Positions 41,587 to 51,258 are shown, counted from the stretch's first letter. The stretch is DNA of 64,000 nucleotides from Thalassobacillus devorans (GCF_011761345.1 NZ_JAASRY010000007.1:1-64000); one strand, 5' to 3'. Program-made: numbers and translations. The notes: generated from the sequence alone by a model not told the origin.

Positions 41587-43288
41587 ATCCAATTTTATAT
41601 AAATAAATTTTCCATGGTGAGGAGGGACTTTCAAACACACGTTCAAACGTGAGATCATTTTCTTCATAATTTTGGATCGGAACTGCAGATAGAATATACT
41701 TACCGCCCATGCTAGCGAGATGCTCCGTGTTAATATCGAGCTGTTCAATCTGCTTGTCGCTTTCTTTTGTAAAATCATAGTTTTTTCCCAACTCATCGAC
41801 ATACAAGTACAGCCTGCTTCCCCATGTATCGAAATAATGCTCGAGGGATCCGTTCTTTTCCAATTCCGGAGCAATTACTTCCCGCCAGGAATGCTTATAA
41901 GATAGGGGAATGGTCGTATTGTACGTGTCCAACGTCCATAAGCCATTGTATTGGGCAATCGTCGGATGCATCCCGATCGACACGACCCGATAATCAGAAG
42001 GATCCTCTCCGATATATTCTTTAATATCATCAAAGAGCGCTTCTGAGTAAAACTCTTTATAAGTAAAAGAATCAAACTCGCTGTACTTCGATTCTTCGCC
42101 AAGGGGAAATAATATAGCAACCTGGCTAAGGATTAGCATAAGTACAATAAATTTACCTAAAAACACTCTTTTTTGGATGATTCCCATAGCAAGCCCAAAA
42201 ACAAGATACCAAAGTAATGGATGCAGAAAGTGGTAGCGGCTGAAGTTGAAATTGTTCAACAGAGAAATCGTATCTTTTGGTACACGCCAGCCTTCCCAGT
42301 ACCAGTAGCCATACCAGATAGACAGAATTAAATTGGCTGCCAACAGGGATATGAGCAGCTTTGGCACCATCCTCTTCCATACAGCAAGAAGAATCGCAGC
42401 CATTGCCGCTGGAAAGATGAACCGATAATGGAAAGTTTCATCATGGGTATGTGCAAAGAGAAAATTTTCAATTCCCAGCTGGAAAGCACCAACTGCATCT
42501 TTATCTCCCAATTCAAATTCTTCCCGGTGAGGTACATACGCACTGTCCAGAAACATCGAATAGATGACCATATAATTTTTAATCAGAAAAATACTGGTCA
42601 TCAATACAATCGAATGGAAAAAAGGCCAGTTCAATTGTTTATAGCGAATCCAATCTAACAGCCATATGACACCAATGATTGAGATAAAAAAAGAAAATGC
42701 GAGAATGAAATTGGCATGGAACGGGATAAGGGCAAGCATGAGCCAGTATCTTTTCTTTGCATGTCTGCCGAAATCACGAATTTTCATGAATGCAAGCAAA
42801 GCAAGCGGCATCCCCGCCATAGAAAGAGCACCGGACGGCCAAAATGGAAGCAGCGCAAACGTCAAGGCAGCTCCCGTAATCGGCAACTGGTAATTTGTCC
42901 ATGTGCCTGTCTGTTTTTCAAAATAATAAGCCAGCAGAAAATACATCCCAAACAGTGCTACAACGCGCATAATGGTCTGGTTGAGTGTATAAGCCGTAAA
43001 AGGCTCAAACAAAGCATACATCCAGACCATTGCATCAAGCCCTGATGGCAGCGCACTTCTGGGAAGTCCATTGATGATACTAGGCAGCATTTCATTAGGT
43101 GAAGCAAAAATCAAATTATTTTCTACTACCAGCTTGAACCAGACGATATTAGAATCCAGATTATCATGTACTCTAATGTGGGAATCTTCGCCTAAAAGAT
43201 AATAAGGCAGCAAGTATGCTGCCAAAATCAAAGAGGCGATCACTAATAGTTTATGCTTCATAAAAAGCTCGAATTTGTTCGACAACAT
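41585..43288 (-). CDS. Polytopic GT-C-like membrane protein (DUF6044/YkoS-like)
   Basis: About 567 residues from ATG 43288 (AAGAGGA 8 nt upstream); ATG 43261 is an alternative. The N-terminal hydrophobic part has about ten to eleven membrane helices; the last 150 residues are a soluble external domain. The first external loop contains acidic residues (E34-D35 and HDNLD at 41-45), where GT-C glycosyltransferases hold their catalytic acid. I think it resembles DUF6044/YkoS proteins. In this operon it likely transfers the lipid-linked sugar to an extracellular polymer, the role YfhO has in B. subtilis. The substrate is inferred. Confidence 0.7.
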   Translation of the reverse strand: MLSNKFELFMKHKLLVIASLILAAYLLPYYLLGEDSHIRVHDNLDSNIVWFKLVVENNLIFASPNEMLPSIINGLPRSALPSGLDAMVWMYALFEPFTAYTLNQTIMRVVALFGMYFLLAYYFEKQTGTWTNYQLPITGAALTFALLPFWPSGALSMAGMPLALLAFMKIRDFGRHAKKRYWLMLALIPFHANFILAFSFFISIIGVIWLLDWIRYKQLNWPFFHSIVLMTSIFLIKNYMVIYSMFLDSAYVPHREEFELGDKDAVGAFQLGIENFLFAHTHDETFHYRFIFPAAMAAILLAVWKRMVPKLLISLLAANLILSIWYGYWYWEGWRVPKDTISLLNNFNFSRYHFLHPLLWYLVFGLAMGIIQKRVFLGKFIVLMLILSQVAILFPLGEESKYSEFDSFTYKEFYSEALFDDIKEYIGEDPSDYRVVSIGMHPTIAQYNGLWTLDTYNTTIPLSYKHSWREVIAPELEKNGSLEHYFDTWGSRLYLYVDELGKNYDFTKESDKQIEQLDINTEHLASMGGKYILSAVPIQNYEENDLTFERVFESPSSPWKIYLYKIG

Positions 43289-44381
43289 GACCGACATCCT
43301 CTTTCGCCATTTCGTAATAAAGTGGTAGACGGAGCAGACGCTCGCTATCCTTAGTCGTGTAGACATCCGGGCCGCTCATTTCTCCAAACCTTTCCCCGGC
43401 ATGAGAGGAATGAAGCGGAACATAGTGAGGGACAGCCATGACGTCGTGTTCCTTCAAGTGTTCGATGAGCCGCTTTCGTTCCGGCTCATCCTTCGTCTTG
43501 ATATAAAACATATGGGCATTGTGTTCCCTGTTTTCCGGAACCGTTGGAAGTTCAATTTTTCTCTGCTGTGCAAGTGGCTTCAAACCTTCCCGGTAAGCCC
43601 GCCACGTAGCAAGCCGGTCGTCATTGATTGATTCTGCTTCCTGGAGCTGGGCATATAAGTACGCTGCATTCAAGTCACTTAACAGGTAGGAAGAACCGAT
43701 GTCTCGCCATGTGTATTTATCCACCCTGCCCTGGATAAACTGGGAGCGGTTCGTCCCTTTTTCCTGAATGATTTCAGCACGGTCAATGAAACGTTGATCA
43801 TTGATGATCAACGCCCCGCCTTCGCCACACGTATAGTTTTTCGTTTCATGGAAACTGAACGCCCCCAAATGTCCTATGGTACCCAGCGCTCTTCCGTTAT
43901 AGGAACTGACCAGCCCTTGAGCAGCATCCTCGATGACATAAAGGTTATACTTTTCAGAAACTGCCATAATGGCATCCATATCACAGGCTACTCCTGCGTA
44001 ATGGACCACAACAATTGCCGTCGTCCGGTCGGTGATTGCGTCCTCTACCCGTGAAGCATCGATATTCATTGTCTCTGGTTCAACGTCGACGAATTTGATA
44101 TGAGCGCCGCGAAGGGCGAACGCATTCGCTGTCGAAACGAAAGTGTAGGAAGGCATGATCACTTCATCCCCTTCCTGAATGTCGATAAGCAGGGCTGTCA
44201 TCTCCAGGGCATGGGTACAGGATGGCGTCAATAGCACCTTCTCTGCCTTCAAATAGGACTCCAGCCATTCGCAACATTTCTTCCCGTACGGACCGTTTCC
44301 GGATAGTTTCACGTTGTTGATGGCATCTTGAATATATTCATTTTCTTTTCCTGTTACACATGGTTTATTGAATGGAATCAT
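43251..44381 (-). CDS. wecE: dTDP-4-amino-4,6-dideoxygalactose transaminase (WecE/RffA-like)
   Basis: 376 residues from ATG 44381, after GAGGTG. It strongly parallels E. coli WecE: IPFNKP, KVLLTPSCTHALEM, EGDEVIMPSYTFVSTANAF, VHYAGVACDMDAIM, the PLP Lys in SFHETKNYTCGEGGAL, EIIQEKGTNRSQF, DKYTWRDIGSSYLLSD and YTTKDSERLLRLPLYY. It would convert dTDP-4-keto-6-deoxyglucose into dTDP-4-amino-4,6-dideoxygalactose using glutamate. Its end overlaps the downstream gene start. Confidence 0.92.
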   Translation of the reverse strand: MIPFNKPCVTGKENEYIQDAINNVKLSGNGPYGKKCCEWLESYLKAEKVLLTPSCTHALEMTALLIDIQEGDEVIMPSYTFVSTANAFALRGAHIKFVDVEPETMNIDASRVEDAITDRTTAIVVVHYAGVACDMDAIMAVSEKYNLYVIEDAAQGLVSSYNGRALGTIGHLGAFSFHETKNYTCGEGGALIINDQRFIDRAEIIQEKGTNRSQFIQGRVDKYTWRDIGSSYLLSDLNAAYLYAQLQEAESINDDRLATWRAYREGLKPLAQQRKIELPTVPENREHNAHMFYIKTKDEPERKRLIEHLKEHDVMAVPHYVPLHSSHAGERFGEMSGPDVYTTKDSERLLRLPLYYEMAKEDVGHVVEQIRAFYEA

Positions 44382-44391
44382 TGCTAACACC

Positions 44392-44763
44392 TCAAATGGA
44401 TTGACTCGTTACGATAATACCTAGCACAATTAAGCCCAGTCCTATTACTTTCTGAGGGGTGACTGGTTCCCCGAACATCACGACAGATAAAAGGAAGACC
44501 AGGACAAACGATAGACTCATGAACGGGTACGCATAGCTAATGTTAAATTTGGTCATCGCCGCCATCCAGAAAATCGATGCGACGAACGCCGACAAAAACC
44601 CCGAAAGAATCAATGGATCGAGCAGCAGCTGAAACAAAAATATAATTTTATCTTTAAGCTCTTCGGGCAGACTGCCATACTTTTCAATCCGCCATTTCAG
44701 GATCAGCTGGCCATATACCGTAAATAGGATGGTGGAAAAAATATAAAAATAGCCCATCATCAT
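44392..44763 (-). CDS. Small multidrug-resistance-type membrane protein, probable lipid-sugar flippase subunit
   Basis: 123 residues with four membrane helices (about 5-25, 45-65, 70-90, 96-117). It belongs to the EamA/SMR superfamily; FLSAFVASIFWMAAMTKFNISYAYPFMSLSFV is typical of ArnE/ArnF-like members. The ATG overlaps the stop of the acetyltransferase gene. In this context it would flip undecaprenyl-phosphate-sugar across the membrane. An antiporter-like drug role is less likely inside this operon. Confidence 0.72.
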   Translation of the reverse strand: MMMGYFYIFSTILFTVYGQLILKWRIEKYGSLPEELKDKIIFLFQLLLDPLILSGFLSAFVASIFWMAAMTKFNISYAYPFMSLSFVLVFLLSVVMFGEPVTPQKVIGLGLIVLGIIVTSQSI

Positions 44764-45446
44764 ACGCCGTCAGACACATCCGCATTCCACTTATGATAGA
44801 CATCCACTGCCCGCTTCATTTTGAAACCGAGGGAATAGAACATTTGCATCGAAGGGAAGTTGATGGCTGAGACCGAAGTCTTCAGTTCTTCATGGCCATA
44901 GGAAAATAATACTTCACACGCTTTACTTACCAATGGTTTAGCAAGCCCTTTTCCACGTAATTTTTCATCCATTCCGATCAGTAAAATCGAGTTGTCCTGA
45001 TAAGCGTAGTAGGCAGCAATTTCCCCTTCATACGTAAGGAACATCACCTGGCCCGCCTCATATAGATCACGCAGCCAGTTAATGTACCGCTGTTCAGCTG
45101 TTTCTGTCTTCACGTGGAAGTCGCGATGATAACGCCCCATTTTGAAAGCACCCTCGGAAAACGAGACGATCGTATCAAAACTGCCATCACGTGTAATGCC
45201 GAATTGATTTTCAGAGAAGGTTACCAGCTGGTCTTTTTTACAGACGGGTGTGATCAGGGTGTCAGCATAAAAGAAACCATGCTCCAAAATTGGCTCCTTG
45301 TTAACCATTGGATCGACCTTCAATGTGAAGTGTCCTGGAGTCTCATCTGTTTCTTTTAACGCTTCTTCCTCAGGAGACGTCACTTCATAGGTATCCATCC
45401 CGAAATTCCGTCGATCCCATGGCGCTTCTCGTAAGTAGTTTGTCAT
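44760..45446 (-). CDS. wecD: dTDP-Fuc4N acetyltransferase-like GNAT (WecD-like)
   Basis: 228 residues from ATG 45446 with GAGGTGAT upstream. Two-lobed protein: the N-terminal lobe (ADTLITPVC) and a GNAT lobe (LIGMDEKLRGKGLAKPLVSKACEVLF, KTSVSAINFPSMQMFYSLGFK). FKMGRYHRDFH and the spacing resemble WecD/RffC, which acetylates dTDP-Fuc4N to dTDP-Fuc4NAc. Its neighbour WecE makes exactly that amino sugar, which strengthens the call. It overlaps the SMR gene by 4 bp. Confidence 0.8.
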   Translation of the reverse strand: MTNYLREAPWDRRNFGMDTYEVTSPEEEALKETDETPGHFTLKVDPMVNKEPILEHGFFYADTLITPVCKKDQLVTFSENQFGITRDGSFDTIVSFSEGAFKMGRYHRDFHVKTETAEQRYINWLRDLYEAGQVMFLTYEGEIAAYYAYQDNSILLIGMDEKLRGKGLAKPLVSKACEVLFSYGHEELKTSVSAINFPSMQMFYSLGFKMKRAVDVYHKWNADVSDGV

Positions 45447-45451
45447 TGCAA

Positions 45452-46402
45452 TCACCTCATGCCTTCTTCGTCTTCTGTTGTTTCACTGATAATGTATAAT
45501 GGTCGTCCTTTTGTTTCATTGAATACTTTTCCGATATATAGCCCGAGCACCCCGAAATTGAAGAATACCAAACCGCCGATAAAATAAATCGAAACCATCA
45601 CACTCGTCCAGCCTGCCACATGATACTCCATGACAAAGTATTTAAAGATCAAATATAACCCATACAGGAAGGAGATGAGTGATATGAAGAAACCGAACTG
45701 AATCGATAACCGGAGCGGTTTGTTCGACTGGGAAATGATAACGTCTGTCGCCAAACTGATTAGTTTTCGAAGGTTATACGAAGACTTTCCATGCTCCCGT
45801 TTATTATGGTTGACGACTATCCTCGTGGACTTATACCCCATCCATTGAATGAACAGTGGAAACAATCGGTTCTGCTCGCGCATTTGGCGAAAACTTGTTA
45901 TTACTTTTTTATGACTGATGCTGAAATTAGCGATCGTATGGTCGGAAGATCGCTCCGTCAGGTAATCATATACTTTATAAAAAAGTTTTGAAGACATCCG
46001 TTTCAATGCGTGGTCCTGCCGGTCTTCCCGGGAACCGAAGACGACATCATAACCTTCCTGAGCTTTTTCATATAATTTCGCTATATCTTCCGGCTGATCC
46101 TGTAAATCACAATCCATGACTACTACCCAATCCCCGTTGGTGTGGTCGAGACCTGCCGTAATTGCATGATGCTGTCCGAAGTTCCGCGATAAATTGATAC
46201 CTTTTACTCTCGGGTCCTGGTGGTGGAGTTTTTGGATAGTCGGCCAGGCATCATCAGGGCTGGCGTCATTGACAAGAATCAGTTCAAAGTTCATCGGAAT
46301 CGAACTCATCGTGTCTTTGATACGCGTATATAATTCTTCCAGGCATGCCTCACAACCGTAGATGGGTACGACAACGGAGATCACTGCGCTTGTTTCCTCC
46401 AT
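45452..46402 (-). CDS. Family-2 membrane-anchored glycosyltransferase (CsbB/GtrB-like)
   Basis: 316 residues. GT-A fold with VVVPIYGCEACLEEL, ILVNDASPDDAW, the nucleotide-sugar DxD in VVMDCDLQDQPEDI and NKREHGKSSYNLRKL, then two C-terminal membrane helices (about 230-255 and 267-290). This is the pattern of polyprenyl-phosphate glycosyltransferases CsbB, GtrB and ArnC. It would place the deoxyaminosugar on undecaprenyl phosphate on the cytoplasmic face. Its start overlaps the rfbB end by 22 bp. Confidence 0.88.
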   Translation of the reverse strand: MEETSAVISVVVPIYGCEACLEELYTRIKDTMSSIPMNFELILVNDASPDDAWPTIQKLHHQDPRVKGINLSRNFGQHHAITAGLDHTNGDWVVVMDCDLQDQPEDIAKLYEKAQEGYDVVFGSREDRQDHALKRMSSKLFYKVYDYLTERSSDHTIANFSISHKKVITSFRQMREQNRLFPLFIQWMGYKSTRIVVNHNKREHGKSSYNLRKLISLATDVIISQSNKPLRLSIQFGFFISLISFLYGLYLIFKYFVMEYHVAGWTSVMVSIYFIGGLVFFNFGVLGLYIGKVFNETKGRPLYIISETTEDEEGMR

Positions 46403-47415
46403 TTATCCATGTACCATGCTACGGTTTCAGCAAGACCTTGTTCCAATTCCACCACGGGCTTCCATCCTAGCGTCTGGCTGATTTTCGTATCATCTACGGC
46501 ATATCTTCGGTCATGGCCTGGTCTATCCTCTACAAATGTAATCAAATCCTTAAAACTGGAAAGAGCAAGTTCCTGTTTTCTTTCTTGTTGATGTTCATCA
46601 AGAAGCTCGCAGATCCGATTCGTCATTTCCATATTCGTCCGTTCATTTCTGCCGCCGATATTATAGGTGTCCCCTTCCTTCCCTTCGTGGAAGACCTTAT
46701 CCAGCGCCTTGCAATGATCCGTTACATAGAGCCAGTCCCGAATATTCTGACCATCACCATAGATCGGAATTGATTCTCCGGCCAGCGCTTTCCTGATAAT
46801 GGTAGGAATCAGTTTTTCATCATGCTGTCTCGGCCCGTAATTGTTGGAACTGCTGGAAATGACCACATTCATCCCATAGGTATTGTGGTAACTGTTGACC
46901 AGCATATTAGCACTTGCTTTTGATGCGCTATATGGGTTCCGTGGGTCGTACGGTGTCTCCTCCGTGAACGCTCCATCTTCCTCCAATGAGCCATATACTT
47001 CGTCAGTTGATATATGGTGAAAGCGTCGTTCCGACAGGACACCCTTCTCTTCCCAATCGCGTTTAGCTGTTTGGAGCAGGTTGACAGTGCCTACCACATT
47101 GGTTGTAATGAACGGCTTCGTATCCGCGATGGATTTATCGACATGGGACTCGGCAGCAAAATGAATGATGCCACCGATATCATAATCAGTAAACACCTGC
47201 TCGACCACTGCTTCATCTGCAATGTCACCTTCAATGAAATGATAGTTGGCAAAGGTTTCTGCCTCGCGCAGATTTTCCAATGAACCTGCATACGTAAGCT
47301 TATCTAAGTTGACAATCTCGTAGTCATCATGCGCCTTCAAAAAATAAGTGATAAAATTGGAGCCGATGAACCCAGCTCCCCCTGTAATCAATAACGTCCT
47401 ATTATCTCTACTCAT
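46381..47415 (-). CDS. rfbB: dTDP-glucose 4,6-dehydratase
   Basis: 344 residues. Extended SDR: NAD motif [36 protein letters not shown] with catalytic Thr-Asp-Glu, [20 protein letters not shown] with catalytic Tyr/Lys, and the substrate region [14 protein letters not shown]. It makes dTDP-4-keto-6-deoxyglucose. It overlaps rfbA by 8 bp. rfbC and rfbD are absent, so the product goes to WecE rather than to rhamnose. Confidence 0.95.
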   Translation of the reverse strand: MSRDNRTLLITGGAGFIGSNFITYFLKAHDDYEIVNLDKLTYAGSLENLREAETFANYHFIEGDIADEAVVEQVFTDYDIGGIIHFAAESHVDKSIADTKPFITTNVVGTVNLLQTAKRDWEEKGVLSERRFHHISTDEVYGSLEEDGAFTEETPYDPRNPYSASKASANMLVNSYHNTYGMNVVISSSSNNYGPRQHDEKLIPTIIRKALAGESIPIYGDGQNIRDWLYVTDHCKALDKVFHEGKEGDTYNIGGRNERTNMEMTNRICELLDEHQQERKQELALSSFKDLITFVEDRPGHDRRYAVDDTKISQTLGWKPVVELEQGLAETVAWYMDKWRKQAQ

Positions 47416-48343
47416 TGTTCACCGATCCTATCATAGGGTTTTGATCGACAACGTCCTCCCAATATTGCTGGACGTGTTTTCGGTTAGCAATATCCATAAG
47501 ATATTTTCCATAATCATTCTTTTCCATCTGCTTCCCTTTTTCATATAATTCTTCACGGGAAATGTAGCCCATATAATAAGCTATCTCTTCGATACAGGCA
47601 ACCTTGAACCCTTGCCGCTGTTCGATGTTTTTGATGAACTGGGAAGATTCAAACAGGGAATCATGCGTACCTGCATCCAGCCAGGCGAAACCTCTGCCTA
47701 ATAACTGGACATCCAGGTCTCCTGCTTCCAAATACAGTTTATTGATATCCGTGATTTCCAGTTCTCCCCGATCTGAATAATCCAGCTGTTTGGACATCTG
47801 GATTACGCGGTTGTCGTAAATATATAATCCGGTTACAGCAAAGTCAGATTTTGGCTCCTCCGGCTTTTCTTCAATCGATACAACTTTTTTATTTTTATCG
47901 AACTCGACAACACCAAAACGCTGGGGATTTCCGACACGATAGCCGAACACAGTCGCTCCTTGATGATTTCTGATCGCTTTGCGGAGCATATCCGTCAAAC
48001 CTTGCCCATAAAAGATGTTATCACCGAGAATCAAGGTCACATCATCATCGCCAATAAAGTCTTCCCCGACAATAAATGCTTCCGGGATACCGTTCGGCTC
48101 TTGCTGCGCTAAATAAGATATATCGATGCCCAACGATGAGCCGTCGCCAAGCATTTTTTCAAATCGTGGTGTATCTTCTTCAGTACTGATAATCAAAATT
48201 TCTTTGATGCCAGCAAGCATCAAAATTGATAAAGGATAGTAGATCATCGGCTTGTCGTAGACAGGAAGCAAATGTTTATTAATGCTATCCGTACTAGGGG
48301 ACAGCCTTGTACCACTGCCTCCAGCCAAAATGATTCCCTTCAT
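47408..48343 (-). CDS. rfbA: Glucose-1-phosphate thymidylyltransferase
   Basis: 311 residues from ATG 48343 after CAGGAGGG; a start at 48373 lacks such a site. [40 protein letters not shown]-type N-terminus with signature GGSGTRL, EEKP and [12 protein letters not shown]. It makes dTDP-glucose and starts the operon. It is slightly longer at the C-terminus than most RmlA. Product consumption by RfbB, WecE and WecD follows within the same transcript. Confidence 0.95.
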   Translation of the reverse strand: MKGIILAGGSGTRLSPSTDSINKHLLPVYDKPMIYYPLSILMLAGIKEILIISTEEDTPRFEKMLGDGSSLGIDISYLAQQEPNGIPEAFIVGEDFIGDDDVTLILGDNIFYGQGLTDMLRKAIRNHQGATVFGYRVGNPQRFGVVEFDKNKKVVSIEEKPEEPKSDFAVTGLYIYDNRVIQMSKQLDYSDRGELEITDINKLYLEAGDLDVQLLGRGFAWLDAGTHDSLFESSQFIKNIEQRQGFKVACIEEIAYYMGYISREELYEKGKQMEKNDYGKYLMDIANRKHVQQYWEDVVDQNPMIGSVNNE

Positions 48344-48394
48344 AAAATCGCCCTCCTGATAATCAACAGTCACATAGGTTAGATTCTTTTCCTT

Positions 48395-48420
48395 ATACCT
48401 TTTAGCCTGCTTGCTTAAAC
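48395..48420 (-). promoter_or_regulatory. Candidate SigB promoter of the glycosylation operon
   Basis: Minus strand: GTTTAA (48420-48415, exact), 14-base spacer, AGGTAT (48400-48395, 5/6 of GGGTAT). It predicts a start near 48387 and a 44-nt leader to rfbA. CsbB of B. subtilis, a functional counterpart, is known to be SigB-dependent. Confidence 0.65.
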
Positions 48421-48463
48421 TTACATTTTCGTTACAAATTTCTTACAAGGAAGCAAAGGTATA

Positions 48464-48494
48464 AGAAAAACTTGGCTTATCGCCAAGTCCTTAT
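48464..48494 (-). terminator. Terminator after glsA
   Basis: ACTTGGC/GCCAAGT stem followed by TTTTTCTT on the minus strand. Confidence 0.8.
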
Positions 48495-48583
48495 GCCGAA
48501 AGCCTAGGTTTTTCTTATACTTTAATCTTTTAATAAAGTTAAACTTTCTTAAAGGATAAAAATGGTCCTCGGATGTCGGGTCG

Positions 48584-49516
48584 TCAGGTGTGGAAGAGAG
48601 TCAGGTTCAAATCCTGTGATAGTTTCCTTAATGCTTTTCCCCCAGCGATACTGTTTCCTTTTTTATTGATTGCCGGACCGATAAGACCAATGCCCATTCT
48701 TCCTGTTACGACACCAGTTATACCACCAGATACACCGCTTTTCATCGGGAACCCTACGTCTACGGCATAAGAACCTGATTCATTGTACATACCTGAAGTC
48801 ATCATGATCGCCAGGGTTGTCCCAACATGACGAGGATCGATCATTTGTTTTCCTTCCTTCTTCCCTTGGCGAGCGAGGAAACATCCGATTTCGGCCAGCT
48901 CATGACTTGTGACCATAATGGAATTAACACGGAAGTAAAGGTCGAGCGCAGCTTCCAGTTCCTGATGAGGCAAGATTCCGAGACTCTCCATGAAATAGGC
49001 TAAAGAGCGGTTGCGTGCTCCATTTTTCACTTCGGCTTTATAAACACCTTCATCCATATCGACTTTCTCATTGCCGGTAATGGTTCGGACAAATTCCAAT
49101 ACACGGTGAAACCTCTCATCTACTGTTGTGCCTTTGATAAGGCTCGCCACGGCAATAGCCCCTGAGTTCAACATCGGATTATATGGTTTCTGATGTTCGT
49201 AGTCTTCCAAATTCGAAATGGAATTAAAAAAATCATCGGTTGGTTCTTTATCTACTTTTTGAAAAACCGTGTCTTCGCCGAAATCTTCGAGAGCAATCAA
49301 AAGGTTGATTACTTTCGAAATACTCTGCAAGGAAAAGACATAATCATCATCGCCTGCAGAATAAACTTCTCCGTCGTTTGATATGACCGTTATTCCCAGC
49401 TTGGTAAGGTGCGATTGATCCTTACCAGGAATATGATCGATAACACTACCGGAAGAAGCAAATGGCCGGCACTCCTTTACGATTTCCTGTATATAGTCAT
49501 TTGATAGTTTTGTCAT
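48584..49516 (-). CDS. glsA: Glutaminase
   Basis: 310 residues, beta-lactamase/glutaminase fold. The catalytic SxxK Ser and Lys are in FSLQSISKVINL; NPMLNSGAIAV, and the C-terminal MKSGVSGGITG follow. It hydrolyses glutamine to glutamate and ammonia, useful for glutamate supply and, in a halophile, for compatible solute pools. It lies upstream of the glycosylation operon in the same direction, but with a terminator in between. Confidence 0.94.
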   Translation of the reverse strand: MTKLSNDYIQEIVKECRPFASSGSVIDHIPGKDQSHLTKLGITVISNDGEVYSAGDDDYVFSLQSISKVINLLIALEDFGEDTVFQKVDKEPTDDFFNSISNLEDYEHQKPYNPMLNSGAIAVASLIKGTTVDERFHRVLEFVRTITGNEKVDMDEGVYKAEVKNGARNRSLAYFMESLGILPHQELEAALDLYFRVNSIMVTSHELAEIGCFLARQGKKEGKQMIDPRHVGTTLAIMMTSGMYNESGSYAVDVGFPMKSGVSGGITGVVTGRMGIGLIGPAINKKGNSIAGGKALRKLSQDLNLTLFHT

Positions 49517-49587
49517 AACCCCATTCCTCCGTCTCCTGTACTTTTCTATTCATCATTTACCTTATCGCTGGATGTTAAACTCTAACA

Positions 49588-49624
49588 TATTAAAAAGCAT
49601 GAACCCTGGGGTCCATGCTTTTTA
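49588..49624. terminator. Terminator after bioB
   Basis: AAAAAGCATG and CATGCTTTTT arms around ACCCTGGGGT. Confidence 0.75.
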
Positions 49625-50614
49625 TTCAGCTAAAGTCTGAGGCGCTGGGTATTCAATTTCAAAACCAAGGTCTTTCAGCATCTGATGGTCTTTCGTACCT
49701 TCCTGCCCGGCAGTAGTCAGGTAATCCCCGACAAAAATGGAGTTGGCCGCATATAAACTCAAAGGCTGCAGGCTTCTTAAATTGACTTCCCTGCCTCCGG
49801 AAACCCTTATCTCTTTCATGGGATTAATAAATCGGAACAAAGCGAGTACTTTTAAACAATACATCGGAGTCAGCTCATTGGTACCTTCTAATGCGGTGCC
49901 ATCGATGGCGTGAAGAAAGTTGACGGGAATCGAATCTGCATCCAGTTCTTTTAAGGCCTTAGCCATATGAACCACATCCAGCCTGGACTCTTTCATCCCG
50001 ACGATGACACCAGAGCAAGGAGATATGCCAGCCTGCTTTGCATAATTGACAGTTTCCACTCGATCATCGTATGTATGCGTAGTGGTAATAGCATCATGAT
50101 GGTTTTTGGAAGTGTTTATATTATGGTTATAACGATCAACGCCTGCTTCTTTCAGCTTGTCCGCCTGCTCTGGGCGGAGAAGACCAAGGCATGCACAGAC
50201 TTTCATGTCATATTTTGCTTTAATTTCCTGCACAGCTGCTGTCACTTCGTTCAGTTCCCTGTTCGTCGGCCCGCGACCACTGGCTACAATACAGTAGGTT
50301 CCCGAACGAAGCCGATGGGCCTGCTCAGCTCCTTGGACAATCGTATCCTTATCCATCATCCTGTATTTTTGGATTGGCGCTTCCGAGTCGATGGACTGGG
50401 CACAGTAGCCACAATTTTCCGGACAGAAACCTGACTTAGTGTTTACGATCATATTTAATTTTACTTTATTTCCATAGTAGTGTTTGCGAATTTGATAGGC
50501 ACTATGAAGTAACTCTAAAATATGATCATCATCACTTTCTAAAATGGCAAGGCCCTCTTCATCTGAAAGTTCATGCCCTGCGAGTACTTGTTCAGCAAGT
50601 AGATTCCAGTTCAT
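49622..50614 (-). CDS. bioB: Biotin synthase
   Basis: 330 residues, radical SAM: CPENCGYCAQ gives the CxxxCxxC [4Fe-4S] ligands; YNHNINTSKNHH and the C-terminal GDYLTTAGQEG fit BioB, including Arg and Cys ligands of the auxiliary [2Fe-2S] cluster. It inserts sulphur in dethiobiotin. It lies 14 bp after bioY. No bioA, D, F or W is nearby, so it may act on imported or otherwise made dethiobiotin. Confidence 0.95.
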   Translation of the reverse strand: MNWNLLAEQVLAGHELSDEEGLAILESDDDHILELLHSAYQIRKHYYGNKVKLNMIVNTKSGFCPENCGYCAQSIDSEAPIQKYRMMDKDTIVQGAEQAHRLRSGTYCIVASGRGPTNRELNEVTAAVQEIKAKYDMKVCACLGLLRPEQADKLKEAGVDRYNHNINTSKNHHDAITTTHTYDDRVETVNYAKQAGISPCSGVIVGMKESRLDVVHMAKALKELDADSIPVNFLHAIDGTALEGTNELTPMYCLKVLALFRFINPMKEIRVSGGREVNLRSLQPLSLYAANSIFVGDYLTTAGQEGTKDHQMLKDLGFEIEYPAPQTLAE

Positions 50615-50628
50615 GCAAATCCCCCTTC

Positions 50629-51228
50629 TTAAACTGCCTGTTGTTGTTTACGGAATTTCGTATGTGCCAGTGCTCCTGTTTCTAAACGATAGCCAACATA
50701 CCCGGCAAGTACGGATAGGATGATATCCTTTGGAAGTGGAACTGCCATCCAGGCCCATACCATTTGATAGGTTAGTCCTTCTGGTGCCTCAAACCAGAAT
50801 AGATAAGCCGCATACATCCAATTGGTTCCTACGATATAATTGATGACCATCCCGACAAGAGCAGCGCTGACGTACATTGGAAAGCTTCTTTTCGCTTCTA
50901 CCATTTTACCGGCAACATAAGCTAATAGAATAAAAGATACGATAAATCCGAAAGTCGGCGATAACATAACCCCTGCCCCGCCTTTGAATTGAGCAAATAT
51001 CGGTGCACCCGCTAAACCCAGAACCATATACACAAACATGGAAAACGCACCAAGGCGGCTTCCCAGAACGATACCTGCCAGAATGGCTATAAACGTCTGC
51101 AATGTAATCGGAACTCCTCCGATCACCATGAAAGGAGCGATAGACGTAATGTTAGCTCCGACTGCTGTCAAAGCAACAAACAAGCTCCCCATCGTCAGAT
51201 CAAGTGCCGTGAACTTTTTCTTCTTCAT
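50629..51228 (-). CDS. bioY: Biotin transporter S component
   Basis: 199 residues from ATG 51228 with AGGAGG upstream. Six membrane helices with ANITSIAPFMVIGGVPITLQTF, LGLAGAPIFAQFKGG and the ending NWMYAAYLF...PKDII, the features of BioY, the substrate-binding unit of an ECF transporter. The general EcfAT unit is elsewhere. A BirA-type operator lies just upstream. Confidence 0.93.
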   Translation of the reverse strand: MKKKKFTALDLTMGSLFVALTAVGANITSIAPFMVIGGVPITLQTFIAILAGIVLGSRLGAFSMFVYMVLGLAGAPIFAQFKGGAGVMLSPTFGFIVSFILLAYVAGKMVEAKRSFPMYVSAALVGMVINYIVGTNWMYAAYLFWFEAPEGLTYQMVWAWMAVPLPKDIILSVLAGYVGYRLETGALAHTKFRKQQQAV

Positions 51229-51258
51229 ATGTAATATCCTCCTGTCTTTTTCGTTAAC

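Noticed and set aside
48374-48395. SigA promoter for rfbA
   Set aside because: TATAAG is present in the overlapping region but no TTGACA-like -35 is at the right distance; the SigB reading fits better.
48564-48625. T-arm-like GTCAGGTTCAAATCCTG as a second tRNA-like element
   Set aside because: It lies in the 3' coding end of glsA, and no acceptor, D or anticodon arm can be drawn around it.
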